From: Cervus elaphus
Taxonomy: Eukaryota > Chordata > Mammalia > Artiodactyla > Cervidae
NCBI RefSeq assembly: GCF_910594005.1
Contig: NC_057841.1
Location: 11,579,001 to 11,643,000, forward strand
Direction of reading: 5' to 3'
Length of the DNA: 64,000 bases
Position numbers and translations under genes: made by a program. Every line of letters starts with the position of its first letter. Within the stretch, counting starts at the first letter, position 1. Positions 31,578 through 41,340 of this stretch are shown here, piece after piece. The notes under the pieces are model-generated. The model ran no database searches and was not told where the DNA came from. It saw only the letters and a program-made list of their open reading frames with translations.

Positions 31578-32278
31578 TACAGTAAATACCCTACATATGA
31601 ACCTTCAAGTTATGAACTTTCAAACATGGTAATGTGCATTCCATCAGCGCCAGGCATGAGGGAAACTGCAGCTTGCCTTCTCAGCTCTACCATCTCCCAC
31701 CTCATCCGCCTCTTGCGGTCAGTAACTTTTCTTACCTGTTCACCCGATGCCAGCCCTTGTGTGCCAGCTGCTGTACTGTACTTCTGTACTTTTCAAGGTA
31801 TTGTATTGTAAGATAAAAAATTTTATTTTTTGTGTTTGCTTGTTTTTATGTCATTTTTAATGTTTTTTATGTTTAAAAATGATGTCTTTATATCATTTGT
31901 ATGAAAAGTATTATAAAACTATTACAGTGCAAAACTACATAGCCAATCATGTTAGCTGGATCCCTAGGCTAACTTTGTTGGTGTTATGAACAAATTGGAC
32001 TTACAAACGAGCTTTCAGAACAGAACTCAGTTATATGTAGGTGTATGCATGCTCAGTCATTAAGTCATGTCTCACTCTTTTCGACCACATGGACTATCGA
32101 CCACCAGGCTCCTCTGTCCATGGGATTCTCCAGGCAAGAATACTGGAGTGGGTTGCCATTTCCTCCTCCAGGGGATCTTCCAGACCCAGGGACCAAACCG
32201 GCATCTCCTGCATTGGCAGGTGAGTTCTTTACCACTGAGCCACCAGGAAAGTCCCTTCTATCTAGAGGACTTACTGTA
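31578..32278. mobile_element. TIR DNA transposon, non-autonomous, split by a SINE
   Basis: Left end TACAGTAAATACCCTACATA and right end ...ATATGTAG / GGACTTACTGTA are inverted copies of each other once the SINE at 32041-32256 is removed. The ~480-bp interior has no transposase frame. I recognise it as an old mammalian cut-and-paste element but cannot name the family with confidence. Confidence 0.65.
32041..32256 (-). mobile_element. Bov-tA SINE inserted near a transposon end
   Basis: Antisense SINE from GTGTATGCATGCTCAGTC to CTGAGCCACCAGGAAAGTCC. Flanks TATATGTAG and TCTATCTAG match at 7 of 9, so the target duplication is only weakly supported. Confidence 0.93.
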
Positions 32279-32476
32279 ATTGGTATTCTGTAGTAATTTT
32301 GACTGAAGCACCACTCTGGAAGCTTCTTTTGACTCTAACTTATAAGGAAGATCACCTACTGAAAGTCATGTAGATGTATAAATTTGCCTAGGAACTACAC
32401 ATGTTGAACATCTTGTAGATCATCACTCAACCTTAAATTTTGGTTTGATTCTATTTAGTCTTCCTATAGTTCCTTA
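32279..32476. other. Unassigned spacer
   Basis: Nothing recognised. Confidence 0.4.
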
Positions 32477-32570
32477 GAAGAAAAGCTATGACCAACCTAG
32501 ACAGCATATTAAACAGCAGAGACATTACTTTGCCAACAAAGGTCCATAAGTTCGAAGCTGTGGTTCTCCA
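32477..32570 (+). mobile_element. Short BovB fragment
   Basis: GAAAAGCTATGACCAACCTAGACAG to ACAAAGGTCCATAAG is the sense BovB segment also seen at 22745-22830. Both ends are truncated. Confidence 0.85.
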
Positions 32571-32572
32571 GT

Positions 32573-32640
32573 AGTATGGTTTTAAGTAAGTATGGTTTAA
32601 GTAAGTATGGTTCCAGTAAGTATGGTTTTCCAGTTATGGA
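32573..32640. repeat. 15-base tandem repeat (~3.5 units)
   Basis: Units of about TAAGTAAGTATGGTT repeat from 32573, ending in a degraded unit before GTTATGG. It begins where the BovB fragment reads ...GTAGTATGGTT, so it may have expanded from that sequence. Confidence 0.8.
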
Positions 32641-32982
32641 TACATAACACTTACTGGGGACCAGACATACATTAAAATACTATGTCACCAGGCTCCTGAG
32701 GGAGAGCTGTGGCCAGGAGCCCAGGCGCCCTCCTCCTCCTAGCAGGAAGAAATCCTCTGACCTCATTCTCCTGCTCCCATTGGTCAAGCCTGACCAGGAG
32801 CCAGAGGGCAACTTGATGCCATGAGAGAAGGTCAGACTCTGATAGGACAGTGCAAGGAGCAACGCGAAAACCTCCAGGACAAACCCTAACAAGATGACAG
32901 TCAGAGACTCTCCCCCAGAACAGGTTTGGGAAAGAAATCAACAAAAACACGGCCCAGAATGACCAAGAGGTGAACACAGGCA
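32641..32982. other. Unassigned GC-moderate sequence
   Basis: No named repeat recognised. An LTR was considered (see rejected items). Minus-strand frames of 70 and 103 codons lack domains. Confidence 0.4.
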
Positions 32983-32994
32983 CACAGTCAGGTT

Positions 32995-34010
32995 CAGTTC
33001 AGTTCAGTTGCTCAGTCACATCTGACTCTTTGCAACCCCATGGACTGCAGCACACCAGGCCTCCCTGTCCCTCACCAACTCCTGGAGCTTGCTCCAACTC
33101 ATGTCCATCGAGTCGGTGATGCCATCCAACCATCTCATCCTCTGTCATCCCCTTCTCCTCCCACCTTCAATCTTTCCCAACATCATGGTCTTTTCAAATG
33201 AGTCAGTTCTTCACACCACATGGCCAAAGGATTGGAGTTTCAGCTTCAGCATCAGTCCTTCCAATGAATATTCAGGACTGATTTCCTTTAAGATGGACTG
33301 GTTGGATCTCCTTGCAGTCCAAGGAACTCTCAAGAGTCTTCTCCAACACCACAGTTCAAAAGCATCAATTCTTCAGCACTCAGCTTTCTTCATGGTCCAA
33401 CTCTCACATCCATACAGGAGCACTGGAAAAACCATAGCTTTGACCTTTGTTGGCAAAGCAATGTCTCTGCTTTTTAATATGCTGTCTAGGTTGGTCATAG
33501 CTTTTATTCCAAGGAACAAACGTCTTTTAATTTTATGGCTGCAGTTACCATCTGCAGTGATCTTGGAGCCCCCCAAAATAGAGTTTCTCACTGTTTCCAT
33601 TGTTTCCCCATCTATTTGCCATGAAGTGATGGGACCAGATGCCATGATCTTAGTTTTCTCAATATTGAGTTTTAAGCCAACTTTTTCACTCCTCTTTCAC
33701 TTTCAACATGAGGCTCTTTAGTTCTTCGCTTTCTGCCATAATGGTGGTGTCATCTACATATCTGAGATTATTGATATTTCTCCCAGCAATCTTAGTTCTA
33801 GCTTGTGATTCATCCAGCCCAGCATTTTGCATGATGTACTATGCATATTAGGTTAAATAAGCAGGGTGACAATATACAGCCTTGACGTACTCCTTTTCCT
33901 ATTTGGAACCAGTCTATTGTTCCATGTCCAGTTCTAACTGTTGCTTCTTGACCTGCACACAGATTTCTCAGGAGGCAGGTCAGGTGGTCTAGTATTCCCA
34001 TCTCTTTAAG
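32995..34010 (-). pseudogene. BovB LINE 3' half with RT remnant
   Basis: About 1 kb of antisense BovB: the TTCAGTTCAGTTGCTCAG tail complement, C-terminal coding region, the RT-to-C-terminal segment (read on the minus strand at 33373-33645, e.g. SKITADGNCSHKIKRRLFLG) and conserved RT motifs (GVRQGCILSPCLFNL at 33810-34055). The catalytic box reads YVDD (minus strand, 33749-33760), so the two aspartates remain, but frameshifts and stops separate the segments. It ends abruptly at TTTAAGAAT beside a plus-strand Bov-tA. Confidence 0.9.
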
Positions 34011-34206
34011 AATGGGCTTCCCTTGTGGCTCGGACAATAAAGAATCCGCCTGCAATGTGGGAGACCTGGATTCAATCCCTGGGTTAGGAAGATCCCCTGG
34101 AAAATGGAAAGGCTACCCACTCCAGTATTCTGGCCTGGAGAATTCCATGGACTGTATAGTTCATGGGGTCGCAAAGAGTCTGACACAACTGAGCAATTTT
34201 CACTTT
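34011..34206 (+). mobile_element. Bov-tA SINE abutting BovB head-to-head
   Basis: GGGCTTCCCTTGTGGCTCGG head, GATTCAATCCC, body to GAGCAATTTTCACTTT. It lacks its own target duplication. The only duplication, CACAGTCAGGTT, lies at 32983-32994 and 34207-34218, around BovB and SINE together. Confidence 0.93.
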
Positions 34207-34237
34207 CACAGTCAGGTTACACTTCAACTGATTTGAC

Positions 34238-34452
34238 ATTAGTGACTTCCTTGGTGACTCAGTGGTAAAGAACCTGCCTGCCAATGTAGGAGGCATGGGT
34301 TTGCTCCCTGGGTTGGAAAGATCCCCTGGAGAAGAAAATGGCAACCCATTCCAGTTCTTGTCTGGAAAATACCATGGAGAGAGGAGCCTGGTGGGTAACA
34401 GTACATGGGATCTCAAAGAGTTGGACACGACTGAGTGACTAACACTTGCTTT
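34238..34452 (+). mobile_element. Bov-tA SINE
   Basis: GTGACTTCCTTGGTGACTCAG head, GGTTTGCTCCC, body to GAGTGACTAACACTTGC. Typical copy with scattered substitutions. Confidence 0.93.
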
Positions 34453-34764
34453 CCACACTTACTAGCAAAGAGGTAACATATTGTCATTTATTACTTGCTT
34501 ATATCATGCCTGGAATTTCAATCATCTGGAAATATATCCTTCCATCATAGAATCACATGCTAAGCCCAGAGGAGGGAAAACAAATATTCAATCTACTTTC
34601 ACTGGTCATCAATGAATGTCCAATCTGTAGAATAATCACAGCTTTGCTACCATCCACTGCTTTCCTGTGGGTAACCTTTAATTAATAGAAGCTATTTCCA
34701 CTGCTTTTAACATTTTCTTAGGTTACCAAGAAAAACAGTATGAGTCAATTTTCACGTTAATCAG
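34453..34764. other. Unassigned spacer
   Basis: Nothing recognised. Confidence 0.4.
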
Positions 34765-34767
34765 TTT

Positions 34768-34974
34768 GAACTGATGTCTTAGAGGGTAAAGAATCCACCT
34801 GCAATGCAGGAGACGCAGGTTTGACCCCTGCATCAAGAAGATCCCCTGGAGAAGGAAATGGCAACCCACCACAATATTCTTGCCTGGAGAATTCCGTGGA
34901 CAGAGGAGCCAGGTGGGCTACAGTCCAATGGGTCTCAAAGAGTCAGACACAACCGAGTGACTAAACAACAACTT
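34768..34974 (+). mobile_element. Bov-tA SINE
   Basis: Diverged head (GAACTGATGTCTTAGAGGG), GGTTTGACCCC, normal body to GACTAAACAACAACTTG. Confidence 0.91.
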
Positions 34975-35049
34975 GACATTAACATCATGCTTCATGCTCC
35001 GCACAGAAACGATCATTCCGATCAGATGAGAACACCAAGATGCAGGAAA

Positions 35050-35140
35050 TGTGAGTAAGCTGCCAAAATTCTTACAGCCGAGAAGTGGCAGAAGTGGGAT
35101 TTGAAACAAGGTTTCCTGATTTCAAACCAACAGACTTCTA
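35050..35140 (-). repeat. Probable MIR fragment, antisense
   Basis: GAGAAGTGGCAGAAGTGGGATTTGAAACAAGG matches the antisense MIR head/core order. Short and diverged. Confidence 0.5.
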
Positions 35141-35836
35141 GTAGCAGGCCTTCACCCCTGGCCATATATGAGGAGTTCTGTGATTCCCCACTGGCCTGAG
35201 GTGTAGCCGTAGTAGGGAAGATTCAATTTTCATCAACCTATTTGCCTCTAGATTAGAAACAGTTGAAGGTCCTTAAGACTTGGGTATCCAAGAAAATCAT
35301 TAGATGACGGGAAGAACAGGATCAGTCATTGAGAGTTTGTTTATCCTTTGTCTTTTAATGTATCAAAGATACACACACTGAAAGAAAATCTGCCACCCAG
35401 GCATTTTTTTCTCTGCCAGAAGCATTTCCACCACTTGAGAGAAGAGGCTGCCATTTATATAATACTGGAGTGGTTAATATTTATGCTTGTTGTCTGCTGT
35501 TATCTACCCCCAGATAATCAGAGCAAATTTTCAGAGCATAAATAGTGATGTTCTTCATAAAAATCAGATAAAAAATACATGTCACCAAGCTGGGTTTGAT
35601 CTGGCCTCAATAAACTTCTCTTCCATTAACCTCCTTCAGTGGACCAACAATTATCAAGAGGAAAGATAATTTCTCACCTGTTCCTTATTTTAAGGAAAAC
35701 ACTCATATGAAATAGACTAGTTCATCACTTAGTGATCAATCCATATAATCTTTTTTTATTTTGTAGTGAAATATACTTGACAAATAACACTGTATAAGCA
35801 ATGCATATGTTATTTTGATGTATTTATTTTGCAATG
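35141..35836. other. Unassigned sequence
   Basis: No firm repeat. Bases 35740-35835 resemble an old L1-type 3' region in composition, without a clear match. Confidence 0.4.
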
Positions 35837-36090
35837 TCTAATGCTGAAGCTCCAATTCTTTGGCCACCTGCTATGAAGAGCTGACTCATTAGAAAAGACT
35901 CTGATGCTGGGAAAGATTGAAGGCAAGAGGAGAAGAGGGTGACAGAGGATGAGATGGTTGGATGGCATCACTGACTCAATGGACATGAGTTTGAGCAAAC
36001 TCTGGGAGATAGTGAAGGATAGGGAATTCTGGCATGCTGCAATTCACGGGGTTACAAAGAGTTGGATACAACTTAGCAACTGAATAACAA
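35837..36090 (+). mobile_element. BovB LINE 3' end, plus arm of an inverted pair
   Basis: Sense BovB from TAATGCTGAAGCTCCAATTC through GGATGAGATGGTTGGATGGC to TTAGCAACTGAATAACAAA. About 90 bases later the same segment returns in opposite orientation. Confidence 0.93.
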
Positions 36091-36182
36091 ATTATGTAAT
36101 GTAATTGCCATTATAGTGATAATCAGCACCTCTATCACAATACATAATCATCATTTGTCTTTGGTGACTAAAATAATTAAGT

Positions 36183-36690
36183 TCTTCAGTTCAGTTGCTT
36201 AGTCATGTTCAATTCTTTGTGACCCCATGAACTGCAGCATGCCAGCCCTCCCTATCCATCACCAACCCCTGGAGTTTACCCAAACTCATGTCCATTGAGT
36301 CAGTGATGCCATCCAACCATCTCATCCTCTGTCGTCCCCTTCTCCTCCTGCCCTCAATCATTCCCAGCATCAGAGTCTTTTCAAACGAGTCAGCTCTTTG
36401 CATCAGGTGGCCAAAGTATTGGAGTTTCAGCTTCAACATCAGTCCTTCCAAAGAATACTCAGTATTGATCTTCTCCAGGATGGACTGGTTGGATATCCTT
36501 GCAGTCCAAGAGACTCTCAAGAGTCTTCTACAACACCACAGTTCAAAAACATCAATTCTTCAGCACACAGCTTTCTTTAGAGTCCAACTCTCACATCCAT
36601 ACATGACCACTGGAAAAACCATAGCCTTGACTAGACAGACCTTTGTTGGCAAAGTAATGTCTCTGATTTTTAATATGCTGTCTACGTTCT
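36183..36690 (-). mobile_element. BovB LINE 3' end, minus arm of an inverted pair
   Basis: Antisense BovB from TTCAGTTCAGTTGCTTAG to AATATGCTGTCTACG. It covers the region of the plus copy at 35837-36090 and extends further into the coding region. Confidence 0.93.
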
Positions 36691-37616
36691 ACACATTAGG
36701 TAATGTCATTGTCTAAGCACTGTTGGGAGCAGTGGACAAAAACGTGCAGTGGATAAAATGAAACACACATGTATGAACATACACAGAGATCACCTTTGGA
36801 CCAATGGTCATCACCATCTGATGGAATGGGTAGAACTCCCCTACAAGTTAATAGGTAAGACAAACATCCCGAGAACTCACCAGTTTGAAGAACAACATGT
36901 TTTTGTAACTAACACACAACATAGCACTGTCTGTTTTATGTAGGGAAATGTACATGCCTATATAAATAGAAATGGCCTAATATACTCCCAACACTGCGAA
37001 AAGTGTCTCCATATAAGGAGTATGAAAAGGAGGAATTGAGGCAATGGCTGAAGAGACTTCATCTTTGTGTATAAGACTTCACCTTTTAAAAAAAAAAAAA
37101 AAAAAGACTTCACCTTTTATAAGATAAATGTATTTTTTCAAATTTCATGTATTTTTTAAAACCTTTGCAATTACACAAGCACAGTAATAGTGGTGCACAC
37201 AAAGTTGTATTAGCACAGATGAAGGAAACGTTAAATGTGTTTGCGTAATCCTGGAGGCCATCTCAGAGAAGAGGCCATTTGAATTTAGTCTACAGATAAA
37301 TAGGAATTCTCTGGTTATAAATGTGAGGGTGGGGCATATCAAGGGGAAAGCAACAGAATACACAAAGACAAAGGAAGGGGACAAAATATGATGTGTAAAA
37401 CCATTTTGAGGGTGGTTAACAGGTAGAATGTGTCTGCATGGGGGGAGGGTATGGTGAAAGAAAAGGGTAGTTAGACCTGTGAGAGACTAGCCTGCAGGAC
37501 TGAAGAGCTTAGAATCAGGATTCCAGCTTTTAATCCATGACCCCTACATAATCAGAAATGTTTCCTGCTTTCCTTTAACATTAATTTAAATTTCAAAAAT
37601 TAATTAAATATTGCAA
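36691..37616. other. Unassigned sequence with an A-tract insertion
   Basis: No interspersed repeat recognised apart from the A-tract structure at 37073-37118. G-rich run GGGGGGAGGG near 37441. Confidence 0.45.
37073..37118 (+). repeat. Poly(A) tract between perfect 15-bp direct repeats
   Basis: AAGACTTCACCTTTT stands at 37073-37087 and again at 37104-37118. Between them is nothing but A (37088-37103). The layout equals a retrotransposon insertion reduced to its tail. Confidence 0.9.
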
Positions 37617-38930
37617 CTAAAAATTAGACAAAGAAATAATATCTTTACTCTTGCACAACAAAGGAAACCATAAACAAAATGAAAAGACAACCCACAGGAT
37701 GGGAGAAAATATCAGCAAATGAGTGACCAACAAGAGATTAATCTCCAAAACATACAAACAACTCATGCAGCTCAATATCAAGAAAAGAAACAATTCAATC
37801 AAAAAATGGGCGGGAGATCTCAAGAGACATTTCTCCAAGGAAGACATACAGATGACCAAAAAGCACATGAAAAGATGCTCAACATCACTATTTATTAGAG
37901 AAATGAAAATCAAAACTACGGTGAGGTATCAGAATCTCCCGACAATCAGAAGTGTGCACCAGTTGCTCAGTTATGTCCAACTCTTTTCAACCCCATGCAC
38001 TGTAACCCACCAGGTTCCTCTGTCCATGGGATTCTCCAGGAAATAATATTAGAGTGTGTTTCCATTCCCTTCTCCAAGGGATCTTCCCAACCCAGGGATC
38101 AAACCCAGGTCTCCCCCATTGCACGGAGATTCTTTACTGTCTGCGCCACCAGGGAGACCTCAGTCAGAACAGTCATCATCAGAAGATCTGCAGATAAATG
38201 GTGGAGAGGGTGGAGAGAAAAGGGAGCCTTCCTACCCTGCTGGTGGGACTGTAAGTTGGTACAGCCACTATGGAGAACAATACGGAGGTTGTTCTAAATA
38301 TAGAACTTTGATATGATCCAGCAATCCCACTCCTGGGCATTTATCAGGAGAAAAGTAAAATTTAAAGATACATGTACCCCAATGCTCACTGCAGCCATAT
38401 TTACAAGAGCCAAGACATGGAAGCAACCTAAATATCCATTGACAGAGGAACGGATAAGAAAGATATGGTAAATATATGCAATGGAATATTACTCAGCCAT
38501 TAAAAAGATCAAAATAATGCCACTTGAATCAAGATTAATGGACCTAGAGATTGTCATACCGAGTGAAGTAAGTTAGAGAAAGACAAATATCATATGATAT
38601 CACTTACATGTGGAATCTTAAAAAATGGTACACATGAACTTATTTACAAAACAGAAATAGAGTCACAGATGTAGAAAACAAATTTATGTCTACCAGAAGG
38701 GTAAGGGGGGGGGGATGAATTGGGAGACTGAGATAATTAATAAGGACCTACTTATAGCACAGGGAATTCTACTCAATACTCTATAATGACCTAGATGCAT
38801 GAGAAAAGAATCTAAAAAAGAGTGGATACACGTGTATGTATAACTGAATCACTTTGTTGTATACCTGAAAATAACAAAACGTTGTAATCAACTATACTCC
38901 AATGAAAATTTTCAAAAAAAAATAATAATA
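37617..38930 (+). mobile_element. Older L1 3' part, split by a SINE
   Basis: Encodes broken pieces of the L1 ORF2 C-terminus: GAGACATTTCTCCAAGGAAG and AAGCACATGAAAAGATGCTC (cf. RHFSKEDIQMTKKHMKRCST), after the SINE GGTGGAGAGGGTGGAGAG, then ACATGGAAGCAACC and TTACTCAGCCATTAAAAAG, followed by a 3' UTR with a G9 run near 38706 and TTGTATACCTGAAAATAAC before an A-rich end. Frames are interrupted throughout. Confidence 0.88.
37955..38158 (-). mobile_element. Bov-tA SINE inserted in L1 ORF2 remnant
   Basis: Antisense SINE from GTGCACCAGTTGCTCAG to GCGCCACCAGGGAGACC, interrupting the L1 between GGTATCAGAATC and CAGTCAGAACAG. The target duplication is at most short (TCAGAA) and is not claimed. Confidence 0.92.
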
Positions 38931-39861
38931 GCTTTAGAGTCTCACACACACTTACACAATCTAATCATACACTCTGCTTGCCGGCTACAACTTTTCTATT
39001 CCATGCATCATGAAAGAGAAAAATCATATCTAATCTTAAATATTGATCTATTAATACTGCTTTATTTCCATAGCCAACGATACAAATAAAGCAACTTCCT
39101 GCTTACACACAGATGAAAAGAGTGAGATAATACCCAAAGCCAGAGAGAGAATGCCAATTTATCCCATTATCAAATCCTAAGAGATTTTTCAGAAGCTAAC
39201 TATGTCAAATAAACCAAATATTAATGTTTAAAGATTAAATTTTCTGGGGCATCTGATAAAAGTGATCACCTCCGAGGAGGGTTTTTCACAGGCTTCCTTC
39301 TCTGCCAGGGTTGGGGCAGCTGTGGGTGGTTCTCTGGACGCGTTCTTCCCCATGAGGTGAGCCTCTCTTTCTTTCAACCACTGTCAAGACCATGCCCACG
39401 GAGAGCATCCTTAAGGATGAAGCATTTGGCATCACCATATTTTTATCTGTGGCTAGAGCTTATGAAAGGCTGTAGGTTTTTTCCCCTCGGTTTCAGGTTC
39501 AACAAATTCCAAGCTCAAATGTATTTGCCAAATGTGCTAAGCTCTTTTGAAAATTATCATTTGGGGAAGCTTGAAGCCCTCAGTGTTTCCCAGGGTGTTC
39601 TAAAACCAGAGTAACTTGGGGTCATAAATCTGGGCGACTATGTTTCCCTTTGACAAGACTGAGGCACGTTTTCTATGGGCTAATTTTAATCATTTATAAA
39701 CAGCGTCTGCCAGGCTTCCTGAGCCAACCTTCATGGCTCACCAAATTAAATATTTTAGTAACACTGGATGTTTACAAAAGAAGCCAGTATATTGGAGGAA
39801 GGACCCAAAGGGAAGGTTTTGGAATGTTGTCTGACCCCTGAGGGAGGGGTTCATAGGAAGT
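38931..39861. other. Unassigned sequence
   Basis: No repeat or gene recognised. Reading frames of 63-85 codons (39357-39841) have no domain. Confidence 0.45.
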
Positions 39862-39872
39862 CCGTGCTTCTG

Positions 39873-40167
39873 CACTTCTCACTTTCATGCATTGGGGAAG
39901 GCAACGGCAACCCACTCCAGTACTCTTGCCTGGAAAATCCCATGGATGGAGGAGCCTGGTGGGCTGCCGTCTATGGGGTCGCTAAGAGTCAGACACGACT
40001 GAGCGACTTCACTTTCACTTTTCACTTTCATGCATTGGAGAAGGAAATGGCAACCCACTCCAGTGTTCTTGCCTGGAGAATCCCAGGGACTGGGGAGCCT
40101 GGTGGGCTGCCATCTATGGGGTTGCACAGAGTCGGACACGACTGAAGCAACTTAGCAGCAGCAGCAG
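39873..40167 (+). mobile_element. Bov-A2 SINE with perfect 11-bp TSD
   Basis: Two BovA units separated by a TTCACTTTTCACTTTCATGC linker and a (GCA)n tail. CCGTGCTTCTG occurs at 39862-39872 and 40168-40178. Confidence 0.95.
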
Positions 40168-40304
40168 CCGTGCTTCTGGAAGAATCTGTGTGAATGAATC
40201 CTGGAACCAGGCTCAACTGTGCAGACACCATCTTATCAACCACAGCAAGCCTGAGGACTGGAGATCATGTCTCCATGAGGAGAAAATTATTATATGAACC
40301 ACAG

Positions 40305-40518
40305 TGCTTGTATGCTAGGTCGCTTCCGTCATGTCCGACTCTGTGACGCTATGGACTATAGCCCACTAGGCTCCTCTGTCCATGGGATTCTCCAGGCAAG
40401 AATACTGGAGTGGGTGGCCATGCCCTCCTCCAGGGGATCTTCCCCACCCAGGGATCAAATCTGTGTCTCCCATATCTCCTGCATTGCAGGCAGATTCCTT
40501 GCCGCTGAGCCATCGTGG
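40305..40518 (-). mobile_element. Bov-tA SINE
   Basis: Antisense SINE from GTATGCTAGGTCGCTTCC to CTGAGCCATCGTGG, facing the Bov-A2 at 39873-40167. Confidence 0.92.
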
Positions 40519-40985
40519 ATATCAGTTTGTAATTAATCACAATGATGGCAAGAATGAACTCTTCATTTGGATCACTAGACAGGGTTTTCAAAGTTAATAT
40601 TCAGTGGTGAACAATCTAATGCATTCCAGAAAAAAAAAAGCTGGCTCTTTCCTTTGACTTCCTACTGAAAATCTCTATTACAAGCCAGCATAGCTGGCAT
40701 TTCATCAGTAAATGCTCCAATCATTTTTTGCTAAATTAATTCATCACATCAAATAATTTTTTTCAGCTACAAACAATCATCAGCTTTATTGTGCTCTTCA
40801 GTGCTTAAGACTAATTTGGATATTTTTCATAGTCATTTTTTCAGTCTCATATGCATAAACTAGAAGTTGGGACAAACTTCTTTGCTGTGAAATTCATCAC
40901 AATGAATAGCATAAGAGGAATGACATCATCCTGGGCATATTTTATAGCTTGAAGTGCTAAATTATTGATTTGATGATTGACTATT
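40519..40985. other. Unassigned AT-rich sequence
   Basis: Nothing recognised. Confidence 0.45.
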
Positions 40986-41207
40986 TGTTGTTGTTATTGT
41001 TTAGTTGCTATGTCATGTCCAACTCTTTGCAATCCCATGGACTGTAGCCCTCCAGGTTCTTCTGTCCATGGAATTTCTCAGGCAAGAATACTGGAGTGGG
41101 TTGCCATTTCCTCCTCCAAGGGATCTTCCTGACCCAGGGATCAAACCCATGCCTCCTGCATTGGCAGGCAAATTCTTTACCACTGGGAAGCTTTGCCACC
41201 TGGGAAA
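40986..41207 (-). mobile_element. Bov-tA SINE
   Basis: Antisense SINE from GTTGTTGTTATTGTTTAGTTGC to CACTGGGAAGC, followed by a short partial repeat of its head complement (TTGCCACCTGGGAAAC). Confidence 0.92.
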
Positions 41208-41325
41208 CTTGGCTATATTGATAGTTAATTTTATGTGTCAACTTTGCTTGTTTTCGGTGCCTGGATATTTGTCAAACACTATCTTAGGTGTTTCTGTAAG
41301 GGTATTTTTAGATGATATTAACATT

Positions 41326-41340
41326 TAAATCAGTAGACTG
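41326..41340 (+). repeat. L1 target-site duplication, 5' copy
   Basis: TAAATCAGTAGACTG directly precedes the L1 5' end and recurs exactly at 49201-49215. The T/AAAT context fits L1 endonuclease nicking of the opposite strand, so the first T may be coincidental (14-15 bp). Confidence 0.97.

Noticed and set aside
32641..32982. Possible second LTR or exon
   Set aside because: No TATA-to-polyadenylation layout, no terminal TG/CA pair and no domain in its frames; left as unassigned.
33089..33721. 210-codon plus-strand frame
   Set aside because: It is the antisense reading of BovB; the real coding direction is the minus strand and is broken.
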